A DNA stretch of 15,590 nucleotides from DATKYV01 sp035528275 (lineage in GTDB: Bacteria > Acidobacteriota > Terriglobia > UBA7540). The notes beneath the pieces are model-generated. The model was not told where the DNA came from and did no database searches. It worked only from the letters and a program-made list of their open reading frames with translations. The translations under genes and the position numbers were made by a program. Below, in pieces: positions 1-6,974 of the stretch. Position 1 is the stretch's first letter; every line of letters begins with the position of its first letter. The stretch covers positions 1 to 15,590 of the forward strand of contig DATKYV010000093.1 of assembly GCA_035528275.1 (NCBI GenBank). The letters run 5' to 3'.

Positions 1-1134
1 CTGGTTTTGCGACGTGGGAGGAACAATCTTGGCGTCGAGAATGACGCCTTCCTTATCGAGGCGATAGCGATGGTAGAGGATGCCGCGCGGGGCTTCCGTG
101 CAGCCGCAACCCGTCGAGGCACGCGGCTCGAAGGGCACGGCCGGTTTCTCCGGCGGCTCATACTCGCCGATGATGCGCAGGGCCTCGTCGCAGGCGTAGA
201 GCGTCTCCACGCTTCGCACCACGATGCTCTGAAATGGGTTGAGGCATTTTGGACCGAGCCCGGCGGAGCGCGCGGCTTCTTGCGCCATGGGAGAAAGACG
301 GTCGAAGTTCAGGTTGTAGCGCGCCAGCGGCCCGGTATGGTACGCGCCGCGGTCCTTGAGGACGGAGTGCAAGGCGTTGGAATGTTCGACGTGCTCTTCG
401 ACAAAGTGGTTCTCGTATTCGCGGACAGGAATATTTAATCCCTTGTTCGAAACCAGCCGCCCTTCGTTGAAGGGATATTCATCCGGGTGGCGCAGGGCGA
501 CGAATTCGTAATCCTGCTCGAACTCCGGGAAAGGCAGCGTCGCCGCCCAGCGAACGGTTTCGAGAGCCGCATCCCGCGCCCATTTCAGTTTTTCGGCGAG
601 CGGCTCGAGCTCCCGCCGCGCCGGCACTCTGTAGAATCCCCCGACGCGCACGTTGATGGGATGAATTTCCCTGCCCCCGAGCAAGGTGACAATATCGTTG
701 CCGACCTTTTTCAATTTCAACCCGCGCTCGACCGCCTCGGGGTGGTCCTTGGCCATCCGGATGGCGTCGGGATATCCGAGAAAATCCGGCGCGTGGAGCA
801 TGTAAACGTGCAGGACGTGGCTCTCGATCCATTCACCGCAGTAAATCAGCCGGCGAAGCGCGCGCAGCGGGCCTTCTACCTTGATGCCATAGGCGTCTTC
901 CATGGCATGCACGGAGCTCATCTGATAGGCGATGGGACAGATGCCGCAGATTCGCGCCGTGATGTCGGGCGCCTCGGTGGAATTGCGGCCGCGCAGGAAG
1001 GCTTCGAAAAAGCGCGGCGGCTCGAAGATTTTGAATTGAACGGCCGCCACCCTGTCGGCCTTGATCCTCAGGTAGAGCGCGCCCTCGCCCTCGACGCGGG
1101 CCAGGTAATCGACTTTGATCGTCTTACCCTTCAT
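1..1134 (-). CDS. hyhL: [NiFe] hydrogenase large (alpha) subunit, group 3b-like; partial, C-terminus off the left edge
   Basis: This is the catalytic subunit that holds the Ni-Fe active site of a soluble NAD(P)-linked hydrogenase. Translating the minus strand from the ATG at 1134 gives 378 uninterrupted codons that reach base 1 without a stop, so the gene is cut by the window edge. The proximal L1 motif RICGICPIAYQMSSVH lies at residues 61-76, with C63 and C66 as the first pair of Ni-Fe cysteines. The form with ICP-x-AYQMS is typical of group 3 enzymes, especially 3b. The second motif (DPCxxCxxH, near the C-terminus) must lie outside the window; the family is usually about 420-430 residues, so roughly 50 are missing. 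The start overlaps the end of the small-subunit gene by 11 nt, which suggests translational coupling. Family assignment is firm; the 3b subgroup is an inference from the motif and the four-subunit operon. Confidence 0.95.
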   Translation of the reverse strand, partial: MKGKTIKVDYLARVEGEGALYLRIKADRVAAVQFKIFEPPRFFEAFLRGRNSTEAPDITARICGICPIAYQMSSVHAMEDAYGIKVEGPLRALRRLIYCGEWIESHVLHVYMLHAPDFLGYPDAIRMAKDHPEAVERGLKLKKVGNDIVTLLGGREIHPINVRVGGFYRVPARRELEPLAEKLKWARDAALETVRWAATLPFPEFEQDYEFVALRHPDEYPFNEGRLVSNKGLNIPVREYENHFVEEHVEHSNALHSVLKDRGAYHTGPLARYNLNFDRLSPMAQEAARSAGLGPKCLNPFQSIVVRSVETLYACDEALRIIGEYEPPEKPAVPFEPRASTGCGCTEAPRGILYHRYRLDKEGVILDAKIVPPTSQNQ

Positions 1135-1903
1135 GAGCCTCGCTCGCTTTGCGAAATGCTTCCGCGTAGGCGTTGAAGCTGCGGAAGGCTCGGACGAGGT
1201 CCGGTTCCTTCACCCCCAACTGGACCCACTGGGCGCCGAGCGATTCGGTGTTGGGCGTCTCCATCGGTCCGAAGCATCCGTAGCAGCCGCGGTCGTAGGC
1301 CGGGCAGATGGCGCCACAACCGGCGTGGGTGACCGGCCCCAGGCACGGCGTGCCGCGCGCCACCATCACGCAGACGGTGCCGCGCTGTTTACACTCGACG
1401 CAGACGCTGTGCGCCGGCGTATTGGGTTTGCGCCCGTTGAGAAAGGCGCTCAGCACTTCGACGAGCTGATATTTGTTGACGGGACAACCGCGCAGCTCGA
1501 AGTCCACCAAGACGTGGTCGGCGATGGGGGTCGATTTGTTCAACGATGAAATGTACTGCGGCGTGGCATAAACGATGGAAATGAACTCTTTCACGTCCTT
1601 GAAATTGCGCAGCGCCTGGATGCCGCCCGCCGTCGCGCAGGCGCCGATAGTCACCAGGAATTTTGACGCCCGGCGCACCAGGTGGATACGCTCGGCGTCG
1701 TGCTGGGTGGTGACGGAGCCTTCGACGAGCGAGAGGTCGTAAGGGCCTTTCACGACGGCGCTGGAGGCTTCGGGAAAGTTCGCGATCTCCACCGCCCCGG
1801 CGACGGCCAACAATTCGTCTTCGCAATCCAGGAGGCTGAGCTGGCAGCCGTCGCAGGAAGAGAATTTCCAGACGGCGAGTTTGGGTTTGCGGGCGCGCGC
1901 CAT
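1124..1903 (-). CDS. hyhS: [NiFe] hydrogenase small (delta) subunit, Fe-S electron-transfer subunit
   Basis: This subunit carries electrons between the Ni-Fe site and the flavoprotein through three Fe-S clusters. The 259-residue product begins MARARKPKLAVWKF. The proximal cluster ligands are visible: C17 and C20 in SSCDGCQLSLLD, C89 in IGACATAGGIQ and C140 in RGCPVNK. A Cys-rich C-terminal half (C168, C171, C178, C187, C196, C200, C207, C210) would bind the medial and distal clusters. There is no twin-arginine signal, consistent with a cytoplasmic enzyme. I chose the ATG at 1903 because it lies 1 nt after the gamma-subunit stop, has GGGAG a few bases upstream and starts just before the conserved core; an in-frame extension to 2002 would overlap the gamma gene extensively. 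The 3' end overlaps the large-subunit start by 11 nt. Confidence 0.95.
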   Translation of the reverse strand: MARARKPKLAVWKFSSCDGCQLSLLDCEDELLAVAGAVEIANFPEASSAVVKGPYDLSLVEGSVTTQHDAERIHLVRRASKFLVTIGACATAGGIQALRNFKDVKEFISIVYATPQYISSLNKSTPIADHVLVDFELRGCPVNKYQLVEVLSAFLNGRKPNTPAHSVCVECKQRGTVCVMVARGTPCLGPVTHAGCGAICPAYDRGCYGCFGPMETPNTESLGAQWVQLGVKEPDLVRAFRSFNAYAEAFRKASEAHEG

Positions 1904-1904
1904 A

Positions 1905-2768
1905 TTAGATCTCCCGCCCTTCGAAGTAGGGCTTGATACGGTCATAGCGAAACACCGGCCCGTCCTTGCAGATGAACGTGGGCCCGTACTGGCAGTGTCC
2001 ACAGAATCCGATGGCGCACTTCATGTTGCGTTCCATAGAGACATGGATGCTGTCGAAATCGATGCCGCGCTTGTTGAGCTCCTTCACGGTGAACCGCATC
2101 ATCACTTCCGGCCCGCAGACCATAGCCACGGAGTTGAGCGGATCGAACGGCGCCCTGTGGATGAGCGTGGTGACGACACCGACGTTGCCGCGCCACCCGC
2201 CCATGGCGCGGTCCACGGTGACGAAAACGTCGAGGTCAAACCGGGCGCGCCAGGCTTCCAGATCCCGGCGAAAGAGGATGTCCGCGGGAGTCCGGGTTCC
2301 GTAGAGAAGGACGACCTTTCCATAAGCTTCCCGGTTTGCCAGCACGGAGAAGAGGACGGGGCGAAGGGGCGCGAGTCCGATTCCGCCCGCCACGATGACC
2401 ACGTCGCTGCCTGCCGATTCTTCCACGGGCCAGTGGCTCCCGAAGGGCCCCCGCACGCCCAGCACGTCGCCGCGTTTCAGCTTGACCATGGCCTTGGTGA
2501 CCGTCCCCACGGCGCGCGTCGTGTGCACGAGCAAACCCGCCTGGGTCGGATCGCCGCTGATGGATACCGGAACCTCGCCCACGCCGAAGACGTAAAGCAT
2601 GTTGAACTGCCCCGGTGAGGAGGCCGGGTTAGCAGCCCCGTTCAGCGGTTCAAGCTCGAGCGTGAACGTATCATCCGTTTCGCGCCGCACGCGCTTGACG
2701 CGGTGGGGATGCGGGAGCATCGGGCTGTTGACACCGGCCGTGATGGGAGATTCAGCGATGGGGTTCAT
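1905..2768 (-). CDS. hyhG: Hydrogenase gamma subunit, FAD/NAD(P)H-binding oxidoreductase with C-terminal [2Fe-2S]
   Basis: This 287-residue protein of the ferredoxin-NADP reductase superfamily is the site where the hydrogenase exchanges electrons with NAD(P). Residues about 20-110 form the FAD-binding barrel (SSPGQFNMLYV at 50-60, then RGDVLGVRGPFGS). Residues about 120-245 form the nucleotide-binding domain, with AGGIGLAPLRP at 127-137 and CGPEVMM at 218-224. A C-terminal [2Fe-2S] motif C251-x4-C256-x2-C259-x7-C267 matches HydG/PyrK-like proteins. The architecture and operon position identify it as the sulfhydrogenase gamma subunit. Its start overlaps the cNMP-fold gene by 17 nt, and I see no Shine-Dalgarno sequence there, so it probably depends on translation of the gene before it. 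NADH versus NADPH preference cannot be decided from motifs alone. Confidence 0.94.
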   Translation of the reverse strand: MNPIAESPITAGVNSPMLPHPHRVKRVRRETDDTFTLELEPLNGAANPASSPGQFNMLYVFGVGEVPVSISGDPTQAGLLVHTTRAVGTVTKAMVKLKRGDVLGVRGPFGSHWPVEESAGSDVVIVAGGIGLAPLRPVLFSVLANREAYGKVVLLYGTRTPADILFRRDLEAWRARFDLDVFVTVDRAMGGWRGNVGVVTTLIHRAPFDPLNSVAMVCGPEVMMRFTVKELNKRGIDFDSIHVSMERNMKCAIGFCGHCQYGPTFICKDGPVFRYDRIKPYFEGREI

Positions 2769-3213
2769 AGACGTTTAACAGCTGTAATATCGTGGCCTCC
2801 AGCCGATCCTCGATGATGTGCGCGAAGCGCTTTAGGAGTTCGTAACCCAAATCATGATCTTCTTCGCATTTCTTGCGCAGGCAGACGCCATCCAGAGCAA
2901 TAGCCCGGGTCAGCTCCACCGCCCGGGCATCGAACTGCCAGTGGTAGGGGGGGAGAAGCCATGACCAGCCCAGGATTTCGCCCTCCCCCAGCGTCAGAAT
3001 GGTGATGGAACCGCGTTCGGCAGCGTAGATCTCCACCGCGACTCTGCCATGACGAATGAGATAGAACTGATTGGCCTCCTCACCTCCGCGGAAGATGTAT
3101 TGGCCGGCGTCAAAGCGAACGTTGGCCGCACATCCGACGAGCAATTTGAGGTGACGGTCCTCCAGACGTGCGAAAAAAGGGTGTTCCGCCAAGATCGGTT
3201 CAAGGGTCTCCAT
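2752..3213 (-). CDS. cNMP-binding-fold (Crp/Fnr sensor-domain) protein without DNA-binding domain, embedded in hydrogenase operon
   Basis: This 153-residue protein is essentially one cyclic-nucleotide-binding beta-roll (about residues 8-110) followed by C-terminal helices that end at ELLKRFAHIIEDRLEATILQ. There is no room for the Crp/Fnr helix-turn-helix, so it is unlikely to bind DNA. The beta-roll shows FDAGQYIFRGGEEANQFYLI and GRVAVE, which are normal for the fold. The phosphate-binding cassette is replaced by GEILGWSWLLPPY (78-90) and FDARA (94-98), and the arginine that grips the cyclic phosphate in CAP is not in its usual place. The ATG at 3213 has GGAAGG six bases upstream; an ATG at 3219 is an alternative. 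It overlaps the beta-subunit gene by 14 nt and the gamma gene by 17 nt, so it is co-translated with the enzyme. Its function is unknown; an accessory subunit or sensor is my inference. Confidence 0.88.
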   Translation of the reverse strand: METLEPILAEHPFFARLEDRHLKLLVGCAANVRFDAGQYIFRGGEEANQFYLIRHGRVAVEIYAAERGSITILTLGEGEILGWSWLLPPYHWQFDARAVELTRAIALDGVCLRKKCEEDHDLGYELLKRFAHIIEDRLEATILQLLNVYEPHR

Positions 3214-4363
3214 GTTCATCCTTCCCGGTTGAAGTCGTCGGAACTCGTTCGGACTGCCGGATGGCCCGGACTTCCTCGGTAATATCAATGCCTACGGGAC
3301 ACCAGGTGATGCAGCGCCCGCAGCCCACGCAGCCTGAAGTTCCAAACTGATCGATCCAGGTCGCGAGTTTATGGGTCATCCACTGGCGGTAGCGAGCCCG
3401 GGGCGTCGACCGGATGCTGCCACCGTGAATGTAGGAAAAATCCATGGTGAAGCACGAGTCCCACTTTCGCCAGCGCTCGGCGTGCTCGCCCGTCAAATCG
3501 GTGACGTCTTCGACGGTCGTGCAGAAGCAGGTGGGACATACCATCGTGCAGTTCGCGCAGGTCAGGCATCGCGCGGCAACGTCGTCCCACCGCGGATGCT
3601 CGTAATTGCGATAGAGGAGCTCTTTGATACCTTCGGTCTCCAGCTTTCGGCCCATTTGGCTCGCGGCTCTGGAGACAACCCGGTCGGCTTCGCTGCGTTC
3701 CTTCTCGGTCGCCTGGGTCGACGACACTCCTTCGAGCACTGCAGCCCCAGCCTCGGTTCCCACCTCGACAAGGAAGTAATGGCGGTCGCCATCGATGATC
3801 TCGGTAAGAGCCAGGTCGAAGCCGGACGTGGCCTTCGGACCCGTGTTCATCGAGGCGCAGAAACACGTGCCGCCCGCCTGCCCGCAGTTGACCGCCAGTA
3901 TGAAGATGTTCTCCCGTCGCGCTTTGTACGCGGGGTCAACGTACTGACCCTGGAGCAAGACCTTGTCCTGGATGCCCATGGCGTGAATTTCGCAGGAGCG
4001 AACGCCCAGGAAGGCTACCTTGGGCGCTGCGAGGGGTTCATCCGTTGCCCGGAAACCGTTCCCATTGCGCTTCGCCTGCCACAAGCGCAGGGCTGGCACG
4101 TGAAGGAATTGTTTCCAGGAGTGCGGGCCGACCACAAATCCGAAGAAGGCGTTATCCTTGCGCTTTTTCAGGCGATAGCGGCCCCCGTCCTGCTCGTCGG
4201 TCCACCCGACGGGCAGATCGGAGGGCGAGGAAATCTCGTCATAAACAATGGCGCCGTCGCGAACCGTGGGGCCGACCAGGGTGTAACCGGCCGCGCCAAG
4301 ACTGGCGAAAATGCCTTCGAGAGAGGCCTTGGGGATTTTTGCGTTGCCCGGAATTGGGGGCAT
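3200..4363 (-). CDS. hyhB: Hydrogenase beta subunit, 4Fe-4S dicluster electron-transfer protein (HydB/AsrA family)
   Basis: This is the iron-sulfur subunit of sulfhydrogenase-type complexes, related to anaerobic sulfite reductase subunit A. The 387-residue product has two C-terminal ferredoxin-type motifs: C266-x2-C269-x2-C272-x3-C276 (CLTCANCTMVCPTC) and C345-x2-C348-x2-C351-x3-C355 (CVGCGRCITWCPVGID). The N-terminal two thirds carry the family block with FFGFVVGPHSWKQF and FLGVRSCEIHAMGIQD, plus further cysteines at C160, C167 and C169 (NCGQAGGTCFCA) that may bind another cluster. The ATG at 4363 was chosen because it has a GAAAGGAAG ribosome-binding region and begins directly before the conserved core. 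The open frame extends to 4591, but that part is Arg/Pro-rich and looks non-coding. It is the first gene of the operon, downstream of the CRP-like site at 4659-4674. Confidence 0.94.
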   Translation of the reverse strand: MPPIPGNAKIPKASLEGIFASLGAAGYTLVGPTVRDGAIVYDEISSPSDLPVGWTDEQDGGRYRLKKRKDNAFFGFVVGPHSWKQFLHVPALRLWQAKRNGNGFRATDEPLAAPKVAFLGVRSCEIHAMGIQDKVLLQGQYVDPAYKARRENIFILAVNCGQAGGTCFCASMNTGPKATSGFDLALTEIIDGDRHYFLVEVGTEAGAAVLEGVSSTQATEKERSEADRVVSRAASQMGRKLETEGIKELLYRNYEHPRWDDVAARCLTCANCTMVCPTCFCTTVEDVTDLTGEHAERWRKWDSCFTMDFSYIHGGSIRSTPRARYRQWMTHKLATWIDQFGTSGCVGCGRCITWCPVGIDITEEVRAIRQSERVPTTSTGKDEHGDP

Positions 4364-4658
4364 TGCGGTCTTCCTTTCGTCGATCAAAGGGCCCCGTGCT
4401 GCCAATTCTCGGCCTCTGAGCGCCGACACGCCCCTGGGCCGGAGGGCGAGGTGAGAACCCTGGGAGAGCCTCCTTGCATGATAGGGCCGCGGCTCCCTTC
4501 GCCAAAACTCGGCTCTTTTCGAACCTCTCTCAACAACGCTCGGCAGGGTAGGGGCAAGCACGCACCTGGTCGGAGGGCTTCCCCCCAGCACCCCGGAGCT
4601 TCAAACCTGACCCTGCACGCGCACAGCCAATTGGATTCTGTTACATCTTCCATGCTAG

Positions 4659-4674
4659 TTTGACATGCGTCACA
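4659..4674. promoter_or_regulatory. Candidate CRP/FNR-family operator upstream of hydrogenase operon
   Basis: The sequence TTTGA-CATGCG-TCACA matches nine of the ten defined bases of the CRP consensus TGTGA-N6-TCACA. The flanks (TTT after the right half) also fit the extended consensus. It lies about 300 nt upstream of the beta-subunit start codon, so a long leader or a second promoter would be needed. No Crp/Fnr family regulator with an HTH is encoded in this window. Confidence 0.45.
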
Positions 4675-4686
4675 TTTCAATGACGA

Positions 4687-4706
4687 ACCTACCTTGGAGG
4701 GTAGGT
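4687..4706. repeat. Perfect 7-bp inverted repeat
   Basis: ACCTACC at 4687-4693 and its exact complement GGTAGGT at 4700-4706 flank a 6-nt loop. It lies between the end of the kinase gene and the CRP-like site. It could be an operator for a dimeric regulator or part of the kinase transcript terminator. It has no T-run on either side. Confidence 0.45.
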
Positions 4707-4741
4707 GATTTCACCCTGATTCTCACTGCAAACGGCGGGCA

Positions 4742-4763
4742 CTAAGCCACTGGGGCGGCTTAG
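4742..4763 (-). terminator. Weak terminator-like hairpin at the end of the Cache kinase gene
   Basis: CTAAGCC (4742-4748) pairs perfectly with GGCTTAG (4757-4763) around an 8-nt loop, and the stem includes the kinase stop codon. There is no U-run after it on the minus strand, so it may act only as an RNA 3'-end stabiliser or depend on other factors. Confidence 0.3.
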
Positions 4764-6769
4764 CTCGCATTCGAGGCGGGCTCCGAGGCCACCGGCAGTC
4801 GCACTGTGAACGTGCTTCCCTTCCCCACCGTACTCTCCAACGTGATGTTCCCGCGGTGCTTGGTGACGATCCCGTAGGCAATGGAAAGTCCCAACCCCGT
4901 GCCGTGACCGCTCGACTTGGTGGTAAAAAAGGGGTCGAAGATCTGATCGATCTTGTCCGGGGGGATGCCGCATCCGGTGTCTGCGATCTGAACTTCCACG
5001 AAGTCGTCGACGGAGTTACGGCGTGTGGTAATGGTGATGGTGCCTCTCTCCTCCATGGCCTGCACGGCGTTCAGCAAGATGTTCATGAAGACCTGTTGGA
5101 GTTGGGGGCGGTCAGCCAAAACGGGAGGGAGGTCGGGGTCCCATTCCTTGACGATCCGAATGTTCAAGAACAGCGCCTGTCTGGCCAGCAGCGAGAGCGT
5201 GTCCTGGAGAACCTTGTTGAGGTCAAGGAGTTCCATGCTGACCTCAGACTGGCGTGAGAAGTCCAGCAAGCCTTTGACGATATCCCGGCAGCGCTCCGTC
5301 TGCTTGAGGACCTCCTCCAGGTTTTCGCGGTTGGGGTCGTCGGGCTTGCAGTCTTCCAGGGTCAGAGCGGTCAGCGCGAGGATGCCGCCCAGGGGGTTGT
5401 TCACTTCATGCGCGACGCCAGCCGCCAGCCGGCCCAGGGAGGCCAGCCTCTCGGACTCCGCCGCCCGCGCTTGCATGGCCATCAGCTCTTCCGTTCGCAG
5501 CTTGACCTTTTCCTCGAGAGTTCGCCCCCACTCCTCGAGGTCCGCCTTCATCTGCCGCAAGCTCTTGAGCATGGCGTTGAAGGACGCGGCCAGGAGTCCG
5601 ATCTCATCCTGCGAAGAGGCATGAACCTCCTGATCAAACCGACCGGCAGCGATGTTGCGAGTGGCGGCAACCATCTTGGCGATCGGCTGGGTAATGCTGC
5701 CGATCATGTAGTATGTGATTCCCACGATTAAGATGAATCCGATCGTGGCAATGCCGAAAAAGGAGAGAATGACCCGATTGCGGGTGGAGGTGTAGGCTGC
5801 TTCCAAGAGGCCCACGTAGAGAATTCCGACGATCTTGCCCTGGTAGTTATAAATGGGGTCGTATGCGCTGATATACCAGTCATTCACCACAAACGCGCGG
5901 TCCCGCCAGATCTGGCCTCGCCCCAAAACGGCGTCATAGACCTCCTCGGAGACCCGCGTGCCCAGGGCACGCTCGCCCGCCGCAGTCTTGACGTTGGTCG
6001 AAATGCGAAGGTCATTCTGGAATATCGTCACGGTAACGACATTTTTGCCTTCGAAGCTTTCGCCCTTGGAGATGATGTGCCAGGCGCGGTCCACGATCTC
6101 GAGGTTCCGGTTCAGCAGTACGCCTCCGTACAGAGCGCCCAAGATTCTGCCATCGGTTCCTCGCACAGGCGCTGCTGCGATTAGCACCATACCGGAGGTC
6201 TCTTCCGCCTTGTCGACGGGCTTAGCCTTCGGGGTAGGGACGAAGCGGAAGTAGGCTCTCTCCCGGAGGAGGGGATCTTCGTCGTTGAGCAGCTCGGCCG
6301 GGACAATCTCCGTGGCCGCCGCGGCCTTGCCTGCCAGCGCCGCCCTGACGACGCCAATGGAAGAGACATCATCTCCTGCACGGTCCGGCTGTGAAACCCG
6401 CACGATGACACGTCCCTTGCTGTCCGTAAGCGTAAGGAAGTCGACGGGGGTATCCCGGCGGATTGAGCGCAAATAGTCAACAAGGGCGGCTGTGTTTCCA
6501 ACCGACAAGTAGTCCGAAATCGTCGTCCCTTGCGCGGAAATCACCACAGCGCGCCTCAGGCCCGCGAGCTGCTGCTCATACACCGTGCGGGCGGTTGCCA
6601 GGTGACGGTCAACCCTCTGACGCGCCTCCCTCATGATCGTGGTACTGACGATCCAGGAACCCAGCACGGAGGTAGCCAGTCCCCCAATGGCCAGGATCAC
6701 TAGATAGCTTGAGACCAGCTTGGTCTTCAGCGATAGCCGGCGAAACCTGGGGTCAAATCGCATTGCCAT
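4760..6769 (-). CDS. Membrane sensor histidine kinase: Cache - HAMP - HisKA - HATPase
   Basis: This 669-residue kinase senses a signal outside the cytoplasmic membrane and autophosphorylates a histidine. A first membrane helix lies at about 18-42, followed by a roughly 290-residue extracytoplasmic region. That region ends in SAYDPIYNYQGKIVGILYVG (301-320), a signature of single-Cache type 3 sensors for small organic ligands. A second membrane helix is at about 333-356, then HAMP (357-410), a short coiled linker (QMKADLEEWGRTLEEKVKL), and the dimerisation domain with GVAHEVNNPLGG, His454 as phosphate acceptor. The ATP-binding domain shows the N box NILLNAVQ (563-570), G1 DTGCGIP (597-603) and G2 GTGLGL (623-628). 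It appears complete and active. The start at 6769 has no clear ribosome-binding site; Met3 is an alternative. The gene lies 205 nt after the hybrid kinase and faces the hydrogenase operon. Confidence 0.92.
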   Translation of the reverse strand: MAMRFDPRFRRLSLKTKLVSSYLVILAIGGLATSVLGSWIVSTTIMREARQRVDRHLATARTVYEQQLAGLRRAVVISAQGTTISDYLSVGNTAALVDYLRSIRRDTPVDFLTLTDSKGRVIVRVSQPDRAGDDVSSIGVVRAALAGKAAAATEIVPAELLNDEDPLLRERAYFRFVPTPKAKPVDKAEETSGMVLIAAAPVRGTDGRILGALYGGVLLNRNLEIVDRAWHIISKGESFEGKNVVTVTIFQNDLRISTNVKTAAGERALGTRVSEEVYDAVLGRGQIWRDRAFVVNDWYISAYDPIYNYQGKIVGILYVGLLEAAYTSTRNRVILSFFGIATIGFILIVGITYYMIGSITQPIAKMVAATRNIAAGRFDQEVHASSQDEIGLLAASFNAMLKSLRQMKADLEEWGRTLEEKVKLRTEELMAMQARAAESERLASLGRLAAGVAHEVNNPLGGILALTALTLEDCKPDDPNRENLEEVLKQTERCRDIVKGLLDFSRQSEVSMELLDLNKVLQDTLSLLARQALFLNIRIVKEWDPDLPPVLADRPQLQQVFMNILLNAVQAMEERGTITITTRRNSVDDFVEVQIADTGCGIPPDKIDQIFDPFFTTKSSGHGTGLGLSIAYGIVTKHRGNITLESTVGKGSTFTVRLPVASEPASNAS

Positions 6770-6974
6770 TTCGCATTTCGCCCGCGAGCCCGGGAGGGCA
6801 GGACTTTGGCCCTAGTGTGTGGTTGTGCTCAATGGGACATTCCGGCTGGTTCAAATCTCTCCTCCCAGGAGGACTGTTCCCCGCGCCTTGGGCCACGCTT
6901 CGAAGGCCGCAGGGGGTTCATGGAATTCGTGCACCTGCAGGACTTACCGCGCGGCCCCCCTCTGCACCGCGACC

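Larger units (their letters stand above)
4364..4759. other. Intergenic region upstream of the hydrogenase operon
   Basis: This 396-base stretch separates the hydrogenase operon from the Cache histidine kinase gene on the same strand. It contains a hairpin at the kinase stop codon (4742-4763), a perfect inverted repeat (4687-4706) and a CRP/FNR-like operator (4659-4674). Facing the operon, a weak -10-like CAGAAT (minus strand, 4640-4635) would put the operator centre near -38, close to the class II activator position; this is speculative. I did not find a convincing -35/-10 pair or a sigma-54 -24/-12 motif. Confidence 0.6.

Noticed and set aside
1904..2002. N-terminal extension of the hydrogenase small subunit by 33 residues
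   Set aside because: It overlaps the [2Fe-2S] coding end of the gamma gene, and the ATG at 1903 has a ribosome-binding site.
2752..3213. Annotation as a Crp/Fnr transcription regulator
   Set aside because: Only the sensor beta-roll and following helices are present; 153 residues leave no room for the helix-turn-helix domain.
4364..4591. N-terminal extension of the beta subunit by 76 residues
   Set aside because: The extra sequence is Arg/Pro-rich with no conserved feature, and the ATG at 4363 has a ribosome-binding site and begins at the family core.
3371..4663. 430-residue open frame on the plus strand across the hydrogenase beta-subunit gene
   Set aside because: It is antisense to a gene with clear ferredoxin motifs, has no recognisable domain, and long antisense frames are expected in GC-rich DNA.
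4364..4759. Sigma-54 (-24/-12) promoter for the hydrogenase operon
   Set aside because: Some hydrogenase operons use sigma-54, but no TGGCAC-N5-TTGCA-like match was found on the minus strand.
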